From Micromonospora halophytica (GTDB taxonomy: Bacteria > Actinomycetota > Actinomycetes > Mycobacteriales > Micromonosporaceae): a stretch of DNA of 33,619 nt. The position numbers and the translations under genes are program-made. Location of the stretch: assembly GCF_900090245.1 (NCBI RefSeq), contig NZ_FMDN01000035.1:1-33619 (forward strand). Reading direction: 5' to 3'. The notes under the pieces were generated by a model. It made no database searches, was not told the DNA's origin, and worked only from the letters and a program-made list of their open reading frames with translations. Below are positions 26,224-33,461 of the stretch, piece by piece; position 1 is the first letter of the stretch; each line of letters begins with the position of its first letter.

Positions 26224-26343
26224 ATGGCTCTGCTCGACCTCCAGGGGATGCAGCTGCCGGCCGCCGAGCGTACCGGCGGTGGCAGCCAGGCCAGCCTGCT
26301 GCTCTGCGGCGACAGCTCGCTGAGCGTCACCACCTGCAAGTGA
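26224..26343 (+). CDS. ramS: SapB/AmfS-type class III lanthipeptide precursor, copy 1
   Basis: The product has 39 residues. The leader MALLDLQGMQLPAAERTGGG contains the LLDLQ hydrophobic motif read by class III synthetases. The core GSQASLLLCGDSSLSVTTCK is nearly identical to the SapB core (which has SRASLLLCGDSSLSITTC), differing at Arg/Gln, Ile/Val and the last residue. Both ring motifs are SxxSxxxC (SQASLLLC and SSLSVTTC), able to give lanthionine with dehydroalanine or labionin. SapB is a secreted surfactant that lowers water surface tension to let hyphae grow into air. The gene lies directly after lanKC and 69 nt before its twin. It is too short for usual gene finders but certain from leader, core and context. 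Confidence 0.96.
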   Translation: MALLDLQGMQLPAAERTGGGSQASLLLCGDSSLSVTTCK

Positions 26344-26412
26344 CACCCGGGTCGTCGACCCGACGACCCTGACCGACCGATCCGCACCATCGACAGAGAA
26401 AGAGGAACCGAC

Positions 26413-26532
26413 ATGGCTCTGCTCGACCTCCAGGGGATGGAACTGCCGGCCGCCGAGCGTACCGGCGGTGGCAGCCAGGCCAGCCTGCTGCTCTGCGGCG
26501 ACAGCTCGCTGAGCGTCACCACCTGCCACTGA
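26413..26532 (+). CDS. ramS: SapB/AmfS-type class III lanthipeptide precursor, copy 2
   Basis: The product has 39 residues. It matches copy 1 at 116 of 120 bases; only residue 10 (Gln to Glu) and the last residue (Lys to His) differ. The ribosome binding site is AGAGG-like and weaker than that of copy 1. The DNA identity points to recent tandem duplication (189-bp period) or gene conversion, with changes confined to one leader codon and the final core codon. The core charge therefore differs: copy 1 ends in Lys, copy 2 in His. Both would be modified by the same LanKC and exported by the downstream ABC pair. Confidence 0.96.
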   Translation: MALLDLQGMELPAAERTGGGSQASLLLCGDSSLSVTTCH

Positions 26533-26546
26533 CGATCAGTTCGCCT

Positions 26547-26578
26547 GGCCCCGGGCCGGTTCACACCGGTCCGGGGCC
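26547..26578 (+). terminator. Strong intercistronic hairpin between precursor genes and ABC transporters
   Basis: A 14-bp stem with one G-U pair (GGCCCCGGGCCGGT with 26565-26578) closes a TCAC tetraloop. It begins 14 nt after the second precursor stop and ends 21 nt before the transporter start. There is no U tract. It probably works as a partial terminator or 3' stabiliser so that precursor mRNA exceeds transporter mRNA. Confidence 0.75.
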
Positions 26579-26599
26579 GCGCGACGTGAGAGAGGTGCG

Positions 26600-28267
26600 A
26601 TGGGCCCCGCCGACCGGCTCCTGCTGCGTGCCGTCGGGTCCGCCGGCTGGTGGACCCCGGTGCTCGCCGTGGTGACCGTAACCGGCGTGGCGGCTGAACT
26701 GGCGCTGCCCGCAGCCCTGGGCCGCGCCGTCGACGCCGCCGTCGGCGCCGCCCCCGGCAACTCGTCGAGGCAGTGGCTCGTCGCGGTCGTCGGGCTGATC
26801 GCCGTGGTGGTCGCCACCGGAGCGGTCCGCGACTACGGCACCGGCACCGCCACCGCCCGATCCGTCGCCGCCCTACGGCACACGCTGACCCGGCACGTCT
26901 TCGCCCTCGACCCCCGCACCGCGGCCCGCCGCCCGGTCGGTGACCTGGTGGGCCGGCTGGCCGGACAGGTCGCCGACGCCGGTCAGGCCGCCCCGACCGT
27001 CGTCCTGGCCGGCACCGTGCTGCTGCCGCCACTGGGCAGCCTGGTGGCCCTGACCCTGATCGACCCGTGGCTCGGCCTCACCTTCGTCGTGGGGCTGCTG
27101 CTGCTGGGCGTGCTGCTGCGCAGCTTCGTCGCCGACGCCTCCGCCGCCGTCGCCGGCTACCAGCAGGCCCAGGGGGACCTCGCCGGCCGGATGGTGGAAA
27201 CCCTGGCCGGGGCGCGCACCATCGCCGCCGCCGGCACCGCCGACCGGGAGGTCGAACGGGTGCTCGCGCCCGTCGCGGCACTGCGGGCGTACGGTGCGCG
27301 GACCTGGACCGTGCTGGCCGGGGCGGCGACCCGCGGGGCGGTGCTCAACCCGCTGCTGCAACTGGCGGTCGTCGCGGTCGGCGGGCTGTCGCTGGCCGCC
27401 GGCCGGCTCACCCCGGGCGAACTGCTGGCCGCCCTGCAGTACGCGGCGCTCGGCGCCGGCCTGGGCACCGTGGTCAGCACCCTCAACAAGGCGGTCCGGG
27501 TAAGGGCCGGCTGCCGGCGCGCCGCCGACGTGCTCGGCGAACCGGTCCGCCACCACGGCGCCCGGACCCTGCCCCCCGGGCCCGGCGAGCTGGAGCTGCG
27601 TGGCGTCACGGTACGCGGCGACGACGGACAGGCCCTGCTCGACCGGGTCGACCTGCGGCTCCCCGGCGGGACGCTGCTCGTCGTCGTCGGCCCGTCCGGC
27701 GCGGGCAAGTCCCTGCTCGCCGCCGTCGCCGGACGGCTACGCGACCCGGACTCCGGCCAGGTACGCCTCGACGGCGTGCCGCTGCCCGAGCTGACCGCGG
27801 CGGCGCTGCACGCGGCAGTCGGCTACGGCTTCGAACGGCCGGTGCTGGTCGGCGACACGGTCGGCGAAGCCGTCGGCTGCGGGGCGGACCCCGTACCGAT
27901 GACCACCGCCGCGGCCATCGACGACTTCGTCGACCGGCTGCCGCAGCGCTACCGCACCCCGCTGGCCGACGTCGCCATGTCCGGCGGGGAACGCCAACGC
28001 CTCGGACTGGCCCGCGCGTTACGCGCCGACCGACTGCTGATCCTCGACGACGCCACCTCCAGCCTGGACACCGCCACCGAGTACCGGGTGACCCGGACGC
28101 TGACCGCGCCGCAGGACCGGCGTACCCGCATCGTGGTCAGCCACCGCATCGGCATGGCCGCGCGGGCGGACCTGGTGGCCTGGGTGCACGGCGGACGCGT
28201 GCGTGCGGTCGCCCCGCACCGGGTGCTGTGGGACGATCCCGCCTACCGGGCGGTGTTCCGCTCGTGA
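26600..28267 (+). CDS. ABC half-transporter 1 (RamA/AmfA-like), degenerate ATPase site
   Basis: The product has 555 residues. ATG 26600 follows GAGAGG. It has an N-terminal six-helix exporter domain (residues 1-310) and an ATPase domain (330-555). Walker A is GPSGAGKS, the signature is MSGGERQRLG, and Walker B is RLLILDDATSSLD. In Walker B the catalytic glutamate is replaced by aspartate, as in the degenerate site of heterodimeric exporters. The H-loop histidine is in VVSHRIG. With the overlapping next gene it should form a heterodimeric exporter for the mature lanthipeptide, as RamA/RamB do for SapB. No peptidase C39 domain is present, so leader removal must occur elsewhere. Confidence 0.92.
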   Translation: MGPADRLLLRAVGSAGWWTPVLAVVTVTGVAAELALPAALGRAVDAAVGAAPGNSSRQWLVAVVGLIAVVVATGAVRDYGTGTATARSVAALRHTLTRHVFALDPRTAARRPVGDLVGRLAGQVADAGQAAPTVVLAGTVLLPPLGSLVALTLIDPWLGLTFVVGLLLLGVLLRSFVADASAAVAGYQQAQGDLAGRMVETLAGARTIAAAGTADREVERVLAPVAALRAYGARTWTVLAGAATRGAVLNPLLQLAVVAVGGLSLAAGRLTPGELLAALQYAALGAGLGTVVSTLNKAVRVRAGCRRAADVLGEPVRHHGARTLPPGPGELELRGVTVRGDDGQALLDRVDLRLPGGTLLVVVGPSGAGKSLLAAVAGRLRDPDSGQVRLDGVPLPELTAAALHAAVGYGFERPVLVGDTVGEAVGCGADPVPMTTAAAIDDFVDRLPQRYRTPLADVAMSGGERQRLGLARALRADRLLILDDATSSLDTATEYRVTRTLTAPQDRRTRIVVSHRIGMAARADLVAWVHGGRVRAVAPHRVLWDDPAYRAVFRS

Positions 28268-30051
28268 GCACGGTCGGCGAGGTGACCCGGGCCGCGCTGC
28301 GGGACCGCCGCGCCGAGTTGTGGCGGCTCGCCGGCTGGTCGCTGGCCGAGGCGCTGCCGGGGATGCTGGCCGGGCTGCTCACCGCGCGGGCCGTCGACGA
28401 CGGATTCCTCGCCGGCCGCCCGGCGACCGGGCTGCTCTGGCTGGGCCTGCTCGCCGTCGCCGTGCTCGTCGGCGCGGTCGGCACCAACCGAGCGTACGCC
28501 CTGCTCGGCGACGTGGTCGAACCGTTCCGCGACGACCTGCTGCGCCGCGTGGTCGCCGGCGCTCTGGCCGGCGCGACCGGCGGGCGTGACGACGACGCGG
28601 CGGTGGCCCGGCTGACCCACCAGGTCGAGATGGTCCGCGACACCTACGCCGGCCTGCTGATGGTGGTGCGCGGATTCCTGTTCGCCGCCGGCGCCGCCCT
28701 CGTCGGCCTGTTCTCGCTGGCCGCGCCGGTCGCCCTGCTGGTGACGGTGCCGGTGCTGGCCGGTCTGGGACTGTTCGCGGCGGCCCTGCCGGCGATGGTC
28801 GCCCGGCAACGCGAGTACGTGCTCGCCGACGAGGACCTGGGCCGGGTCGCCGTCGCCGCGGTCACCGGGCACCGCGACGTCACCGTCAGCGGCGCGCGGG
28901 ACCGGGTCACCGGCTGGGTCGGCGGGTACGTCGACGCCCAGGCCCGGGTGGAGCGACGCCTGGCCACGATGGCCGTCACCCGGGGGCTGACGCTGGCCGT
29001 CGGCGGATGGCTGCCGGTGCCGGTGGTACTGCTGGCCACCCCGTGGCTGGTCCGGCAGGGACTCGGGCCGGGCGCGGTGCTCGGCGCCCTGGTCTACGTC
29101 GTACGCGGCGTGCAGCCCGCCCTGCACGCCCTGGTCCAGGGGGTCGCCGCCGGCGGGCTCCGCTTCGCCGTCACCCTCGACCGGCTGCTGCGCACCGGCA
29201 CACCCACCCCGGCGACCGCCGGCACACCGGCCATCGCCCCGGTGACACCCCGCACGCCGGCACCGGCGCTGTCCCTGCGCGGCGTGACCTTCCGCTACGG
29301 CCCGCACGCCGACCCGGTGCTCGACCGGCTCGACCTCGATGTGCCGGCCGGAGACCATTTGGTGATCGTGGGCGCGAGCGGGATCGGCAAGTCCACCCTC
29401 GCCGGTCTGATCGCCGGGGTGCTGCACCCGCAGGCCGGCACAATCCACCTCGACGGGATGCCGGTGGCCGACGCGACCCCGTCCAAGCTGGCCGACCGAC
29501 GCGTCCTGATCCCCCAGGAGGCGTACGTCTTCACCGGCACGCTCCGGGACAACCTCACCTACCTGCACCCGGACCTGCCCGACGCGGCGCTCGCCCGGGC
29601 GGCGGCCCGCCTCGGCCTCACCGGACTGCTGGCCCGGCTCGGCGGCTACGACGCGACACTGCGCCCGGCAGGCCTGTCCGCCGGGGAACGGCAGCAACTG
29701 GCGCTGCTGCGGGCCTGGCTGTCCCCCGCGCCGCTGACGATCCTCGACGAGGCGACCTGCCACCTGGACCCGGCGACCGAGGCCCGGCTGGAGACGGCCT
29801 TCGCCGAACGCCCCGGGACGCTGGTGGTCATCGCGCACCGGCTCAGCTCCGCGCTGCGCGCCCGCCGCGTCCTGCTGCTCGACGGCCGCACCGCGCTCGT
29901 CGACAGCCATCAGGGCCTGCTCGACCGCTCGGCGGCGTACCGGGAACTCGTCGGCTACGGGACGGCGGGCACGGACGAGGTCAGATCCAGCCCGCCTCGC
30001 GGGCGATCCGCACCGCTTCCAGCCGGGTACGCGCACCCGTCTTCGCCATGA
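28264..30051 (+). CDS. ABC half-transporter 2 (RamB/AmfB-like)
   Basis: The product has 595 residues. GTG 28264 overlaps the previous stop by 4 nt (GTGA); the frame is open far upstream but out of register with real protein there. The exporter membrane domain covers residues 1-310 and the ATPase 335-565. Walker A is GASGIGKST, the signature is LSAGERQQLAL, Walker B is LTILDEATC with the catalytic glutamate intact, and the H-loop is VIAHRLSS. It is the active partner of the degenerate subunit encoded just before. The last 25 or so residues (DEVRSSPPRGRSAPLPAGY and on) are low-complexity and overlap the 3' end of the convergent regulator gene by 71 bp. Confidence 0.92.
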   Translation: MSTVGEVTRAALRDRRAELWRLAGWSLAEALPGMLAGLLTARAVDDGFLAGRPATGLLWLGLLAVAVLVGAVGTNRAYALLGDVVEPFRDDLLRRVVAGALAGATGGRDDDAAVARLTHQVEMVRDTYAGLLMVVRGFLFAAGAALVGLFSLAAPVALLVTVPVLAGLGLFAAALPAMVARQREYVLADEDLGRVAVAAVTGHRDVTVSGARDRVTGWVGGYVDAQARVERRLATMAVTRGLTLAVGGWLPVPVVLLATPWLVRQGLGPGAVLGALVYVVRGVQPALHALVQGVAAGGLRFAVTLDRLLRTGTPTPATAGTPAIAPVTPRTPAPALSLRGVTFRYGPHADPVLDRLDLDVPAGDHLVIVGASGIGKSTLAGLIAGVLHPQAGTIHLDGMPVADATPSKLADRRVLIPQEAYVFTGTLRDNLTYLHPDLPDAALARAAARLGLTGLLARLGGYDATLRPAGLSAGERQQLALLRAWLSPAPLTILDEATCHLDPATEARLETAFAERPGTLVVIAHRLSSALRARRVLLLDGRTALVDSHQGLLDRSAAYRELVGYGTAGTDEVRSSPPRGRSAPLPAGYAHPSSP

Positions 30052-30607
30052 TCCGGGACAGGTGGTTGCGCACCGTGCCGGCGGACAGGGCCAGCTTCGC
30101 CGCGATCTCCCGCACCGGATGACCCTCGGCCGCCACGTCGAGCACGTCCCGCTCGCGCGGCGTCAACGGGCTGTCGCTGACCTCCAGTGCCGCGACGACC
30201 AGCTCCGGATCGAGGACCAGCTCGCCCGCAGCGAGCTGACGCACGGCCTCGGCGATGCGCCCGGGCGGCACATCATGGCTCAGGAAACCGAACCGCCGGC
30301 CGTGTTCGGCGAGCACCGGTGCCAGGCGGGCGGTCCGCCGCTGCTCGATCAGGACCAGCAGCCGGGTGGCCGGATCGGCCCGGACGAAACCGGTGGGGTC
30401 GGTGGACACCAGCTCGGTGAGGTGCTCGAGGGTCAGCGTGTCGACGTCGACGACGGCGACGTCGGGACGCTCGGCCCGCAGGACGGCCCGGAACTCGTGC
30501 GGCGTCTCCGCCTCCCCGACGACCTTGATGTCGTCCTCGGCCGCCAACAGGTGCGCGAGCGCACCCCGGACCAGCCCGCCCTTGAGTGCGAGCAACGTGC
30601 GGACCAT
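29981..30607 (-). CDS. LuxR-family orphan response regulator (RamR/AmfR-like), degenerate receiver
   Basis: The product has 208 residues. ATG 30607 follows GGGAG. The N-terminal receiver keeps the phospho-acceptor aspartate region (VAVVDVD). However, the acidic pair near the start is replaced by LKG (TLLALKGGLVRG) and the conserved lysine by histidine (FLSHDVPPG), so phosphorylation control is doubtful. The C-terminal LuxR helix-turn-helix is complete (LTPRERDVLDVAAEGHPVRE, LSAGTVRNHLSRIMAKTGAR). No sensor kinase is nearby. Its position beside the lanthipeptide operon matches RamR/AmfR, activators of ram/amf transcription in Streptomyces. It shares its end (AGWI) and architecture with the next regulator and is probably a paralogue. 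Confidence 0.9.
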   Translation of the reverse strand: MVRTLLALKGGLVRGALAHLLAAEDDIKVVGEAETPHEFRAVLRAERPDVAVVDVDTLTLEHLTELVSTDPTGFVRADPATRLLVLIEQRRTARLAPVLAEHGRRFGFLSHDVPPGRIAEAVRQLAAGELVLDPELVVAALEVSDSPLTPRERDVLDVAAEGHPVREIAAKLALSAGTVRNHLSRIMAKTGARTRLEAVRIAREAGWI

Positions 30608-30644
30608 ACCGACTCCCCGTCAACAACCCCCGTTGCCTGACGTG

Positions 30645-30668
30645 CCGTGCGCAGCTGATGACGCACGG
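30645..30668. terminator. Hairpin between the two regulator genes
   Basis: A 7-bp stem CCGTGCG/CGCACGG with a 10-nt loop lies in the 114-nt gap between two minus-strand regulators. It could end the upstream transcript or lie in the leader of the second. Confidence 0.4.
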
Positions 30669-30721
30669 TCAAGAATCCTATTGAAAGGACTCCCCACCCG
30701 GTACCCATGGTCAACATTTCG

Positions 30722-31411
30722 TCAGATCCAGCCCGCATCCTGGGCACGCTGGACCGCCTCCCACCGGTTACGCCCACCGGTCTTGCGCAGCAGAGCCGAG
30801 ACATGGTTCCGCACCGTCCCGGGTGCCAGGTGCAGCTGGGCGGCGATCTGCCGGTCCGGCAGCCCTCGCGCCGCCGCGACGGCCACCTCCCGCTCCCGCT
30901 CCGTCAACGGGTTCACCGCCGCGTCGAGAGCGGCCAGCGCAGCCTGCGGGTCGATCATCCGTTGCCCGTCGGCGATGGCCCGCAACTGACCGACAAACTC
31001 CTCCGGCGGCACGTCCTTGCCGATGACTCCCCGCACCCGCCCTCGCAACGCCCGGCGCAGCATCCGCGCGGTACGCCGGCCGGTCAGCCCCACCACGGCG
31101 CAGTCGGGCAGCCGCGCGTGCAGGCGTCCGGTCAGGACAGTCAGATCCTCCACCGCGTCCAGGTCCACCAGAACCAGGTCCGGCCGCCCAGCGGCGACCG
31201 CCGTTACGGCGTCCTGGTCCGGGTCGCACTGCCCCACCGTCTCGAAACCGGGCGTGGCAGCGAGGACCGCGACCACCAGCGTCCGCAGCAGGCCCGGCTC
31301 CGCGACCAGCCCGACCCGGACCGCCGCGTCGGCGACGCCCGTGCGTCCGTCCACGACGGACCCCGGATCATCCCGTACGTCGTCCACACCGTCACGATGC
31401 CCTGAGCTCAT
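30722..31411 (-). CDS. LuxR-family response regulator, paralogue of the RamR-like protein
   Basis: The product has 229 residues. ATG 31411 has GGGGAGGGG four bases upstream, better than the upstream in-frame start at 31444. After a 30-residue disordered start, the receiver shows VGLVAEPGLLRTL, the acceptor aspartate in LVLVDLD, the threonine in VVGLTG and the lysine in GVIGKDVPPEE; only one acid (Glu) remains in the acidic pocket. The LuxR DNA-binding domain is intact (LTEREREVAVAAARGLPDRQ, LAPGTVRNHVSALLRKTGGR). No kinase gene is adjacent. It is likely to act with the neighbouring degenerate regulator on the lanthipeptide operon; target sites are unknown. Confidence 0.88.
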   Translation of the reverse strand: MSSGHRDGVDDVRDDPGSVVDGRTGVADAAVRVGLVAEPGLLRTLVVAVLAATPGFETVGQCDPDQDAVTAVAAGRPDLVLVDLDAVEDLTVLTGRLHARLPDCAVVGLTGRRTARMLRRALRGRVRGVIGKDVPPEEFVGQLRAIADGQRMIDPQAALAALDAAVNPLTEREREVAVAAARGLPDRQIAAQLHLAPGTVRNHVSALLRKTGGRNRWEAVQRAQDAGWI

Positions 31412-31542
31412 GCAGCCCCTCCCCCTCGCCGCCACCTGTGACATCGCGCGAGCCCGGCGGAACGCAACACACTTCTTCCCGTGTCGGACGACCGCTGAGG
31501 GGGGTGCCGGTGGAAAGTCGCTGGCGTATCGATAACGTGCCG

Positions 31543-31573
31543 TTGACCTGTCGGTGACAAAGGTGCCTCAGAT
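31543..31573 (+). promoter_or_regulatory. Possible shbA promoter giving a leaderless transcript
   Basis: TTGACC (31543-31548) and TCAGAT (31568-31573) are 19 bp apart, slightly long. Transcription would begin at or next to ATG 31578, and no Shine-Dalgarno is visible before that ATG. This fits a leaderless mRNA but rests on weak consensus matches. Confidence 0.35.
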
Positions 31574-31577
31574 CCCC

Positions 31578-32156
31578 ATGACCACAGCGATCGAGCCAGA
31601 GCTCGTCCGTCGGGCCGTCGACGGCGACCGGGCGGCGATGGCCACCCTGCTCACCGACGTGCGGCCACGGCTCGTGCGCTACTGCCGGGCCCGGTTGGGA
31701 CGCGTGGGCGGCGCCTACACCACCGCCGACGACGTCGCCCAGGAGGTCTGCCTGGCGGTGCTGAAGGCCCTCCCCCGCTACCGCGAGCAGGGCAGGCCGT
31801 TCACCGCGTTCGTCTTCGCAGTCGCGGCGAACAAGGTCGCCGACGCCCAGCGGGCGGCTGTACGCGACTCCGCCGTCGACGTCACCGACACCCCGCTGGA
31901 ACGCCCGGACGGCGCGCCCGGGCCCGAGCAGCAGGCCGTCGCGACGGACCTCGCCCGGCGGCTCGCGGCGCTGCTGCACCGCCTCCCCGACGTCCAACGG
32001 GAGATCATCACCCTGCGGGTGGCGGTCGGTCTCACCGCCGAGGAGGTCGGCACGATCCTCGGGATGTCGGCCGCGGCCGTACGGGTGGCCCAGTCCCGCG
32101 CCCTCGCCCGGCTCCGTACCCTCGCCGGCAGCGGACTGGATGAGGTGACGGCATGA
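31578..32156 (+). CDS. shbA: ECF sigma factor ShbA (SigD-like)
   Basis: The product has 192 residues. ATG 31578 starts MTTAIEPELVRRAVDGDRAA, the conserved family N-terminus; GTG 31554 would add eight residues. Sigma region 2 is visible (RLVRYCRARLG, YTTADDVAQEVCLAVLKALP, YREQGRPFTAFVFAVAANKV). Region 4 follows (LHRLPDVQREIITLRVAVGL, EEVGTILGMSAAAVRVAQSR). In Streptomyces, ShbA drives transcription of the principal sigma gene hrdB, and in Mycobacterium the SigD relative controls a stationary-phase regulon. Translation is coupled to the next gene by a 4-nt ATGA overlap, as expected for a sigma/anti-sigma pair. Confidence 0.9.
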   Translation: MTTAIEPELVRRAVDGDRAAMATLLTDVRPRLVRYCRARLGRVGGAYTTADDVAQEVCLAVLKALPRYREQGRPFTAFVFAVAANKVADAQRAAVRDSAVDVTDTPLERPDGAPGPEQQAVATDLARRLAALLHRLPDVQREIITLRVAVGLTAEEVGTILGMSAAAVRVAQSRALARLRTLAGSGLDEVTA

Positions 32157-33025
32157 GCGAGCGCCGGCGGGGCGACGGCGAGGAGCTGGACCTCGCCACC
32201 GTCACCCACGACGATCTGCTGCTCGACGCGCTCGGACGGGGCGGGGACCAACCCGACGGTGACGACGTCAGCGCGATGCTGGCCGCCTGGCGGGACGACC
32301 TCAACGCCGAGGACGGCACGGGCACGCCGGGCGTCCACCGTCCGGTCGACCAGAGCGGCGCCGACGCCCGGACGGCGGCGGCACCGGTCCCGGACGTCCT
32401 TCCGGCGGCGGCACCGGTCCGACAGCGACCGCCGCGGCGGCGTGCCCTGCGGCTGGCCGCCGCCGCGGTCGCCGCCCTGATGCTGGCGACAGGGCTCGGG
32501 GTCGGCAGCCGCGACTCCGGGCTCTCCAGTCCGCTGTGGTCACTGACCAAGGTCCTCCACCCGGAGCGGGCGCAGGCGCGCGTCATCGAGCACACCGTCG
32601 GCCGCGCCCGGGAGGCGATCGCGGCGGGACGGTTCGACGAGGCCGGGCAGTTGATCGACCGGGCTCGCCGGGACCTGGCCCGGGTCAGCGATCCCGTCGA
32701 GGCCGACCGGCTACGGGCCGAGATCGACGCCGTACAGCGCGACCTGTCCGTCCCGATGTGCCCGACGTGGCCGCAGTGTGCGACCTCACCACCGCCGTCC
32801 GCGCCCGCGACACCCTCGCTCAGTGGCCCTGGCAGCACCGGTACCCCGACGCCCCGTACCACCACTGCAGAGCCACCGGCAGCACCGTCGCCACCGCCAC
32901 CGCCGACCTCGGACAGCAGTCTCCTACCGACGTTGCCCGGGCTGCCCCTGCCGACGGTGCCCGGCCCGTCGGTGCTGCCATCGCTGCCCGGGCTGCCGCT
33001 GCCCAGTGTGGACCTGCTCGGCTGA
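32153..33025 (+). CDS. rsdA: Anti-sigma-D factor RsdA-like membrane protein
   Basis: The product has 290 residues; ATG 32153 overlaps the sigma gene stop. The cytosolic N-terminus (LDLATVTHDDLLLDALGRGG, DDVSAMLAAWRDDLNAE) matches the RsdA sigma-binding segment. A single transmembrane helix follows basic residues (RRRALRLAAAAVAALMLATG). The outer part has a helical stretch (WSLTKVLHPERAQARVIEHT, AREAIAAGRFDEAGQLIDRA). A long Pro/Ser/Thr-rich tail then has repeated LPGLPLP units, which probably spans the wall. In Mycobacterium, RsdA is degraded to free SigD; here it would tether ShbA to the membrane. The GC-rich repeated tail is prone to indels. Confidence 0.87.
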   Translation: MSERRRGDGEELDLATVTHDDLLLDALGRGGDQPDGDDVSAMLAAWRDDLNAEDGTGTPGVHRPVDQSGADARTAAAPVPDVLPAAAPVRQRPPRRRALRLAAAAVAALMLATGLGVGSRDSGLSSPLWSLTKVLHPERAQARVIEHTVGRAREAIAAGRFDEAGQLIDRARRDLARVSDPVEADRLRAEIDAVQRDLSVPMCPTWPQCATSPPPSAPATPSLSGPGSTGTPTPRTTTAEPPAAPSPPPPPTSDSSLLPTLPGLPLPTVPGPSVLPSLPGLPLPSVDLLG

Positions 33026-33066
33026 CCGACACACGCCGCCGCAAGACATCCGCTAGGTCGCCCGGA

Positions 33067-33085
33067 CGCCTCGTGAAATGAGGCG
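33067..33085 (+). terminator. Weak hairpin after rsdA
   Basis: CGCCTC/GAGGCG with a GTGAAAT loop lies 40 nt after the rsdA stop. The stem is short and there is no U tract. Confidence 0.4.
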
Positions 33086-33282
33086 ACCACCCCCGACGGT
33101 TGCCCACCGTGCATGGCCTGCCGATCGTCTTTCCGCCGGCCTCGGGTCCCCCGGTCTCACGAGTCGATGCCAAGGGGCGGGCCGGGCCGAGGCGGCGACG
33201 GGCATCAGCGTTCAAGCTGGCGGCGCTCGGTCAGGGCAATCGAGAGTGGCCCTGACCACTACGGGAAACGGACCTGGAAATG

Positions 33283-33320
33283 CAGTCAGGGTCACCCCTT
33301 CGAAGGGGTGACCCTGACTG
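33283..33320 (-). terminator. rRNA operon terminator (perfect 38-nt palindrome)
   Basis: Bases 33283-33301 and 33302-33320 are exact reverse complements (19 bp each, centre TTCGAA). The element starts nine bases past the 3' end of 5S rRNA on the minus strand. It lacks a U tract on that strand. Its symmetry means it also stops plus-strand transcripts coming from rsdA. Confidence 0.85.
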
Positions 33321-33328
33321 AAAAGATG

Positions 33329-33445
33329 TCCGGCGGTGTCCTACTCTCCCACACCCTCCCGAGTGCAGTACCATCGGCGCTGGAGGGCTTAGCTTCCGGG
33401 TTCGGAATGTGACCGGGCGTTTCCCCTCCGCCATGACCGCCGTAA
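33329..33445 (-). rRNA. rrf: 5S ribosomal RNA
   Basis: Minus-strand sequence reads TTACGGCGGTCATGGCGGAG at the 5' end, contains the universally conserved CATTCCGAACCCGGAAGCTA segment, GATGGTACTGC, and GTGGGAGAGTAGGACACCGC near the 3' end. The ends pair as helix I (GGCGGT with ACCGCC). Length is about 117 nt; the ends may be off by one or two bases. Confidence 0.95.
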
Positions 33446-33461
33446 CTCTATCGACATATCA

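Larger units (their letters stand above)
26224..26532 (+). repeat. Tandem duplication of the precursor gene (189-bp period)
   Basis: Two 120-bp units, 26224-26343 and 26413-26532, share 116 identical positions, whereas the 69-nt spacer does not resemble the sequence upstream of copy 1 beyond the last few bases before ATG. Confidence 0.9.

Noticed and set aside
25233..26372. A 379-codon plus-strand frame running over lanKC and the first precursor
   Set aside because: It is an Arg/Pro-rich shadow frame of lanKC; the precursor frame across the same bases has the SapB signature.
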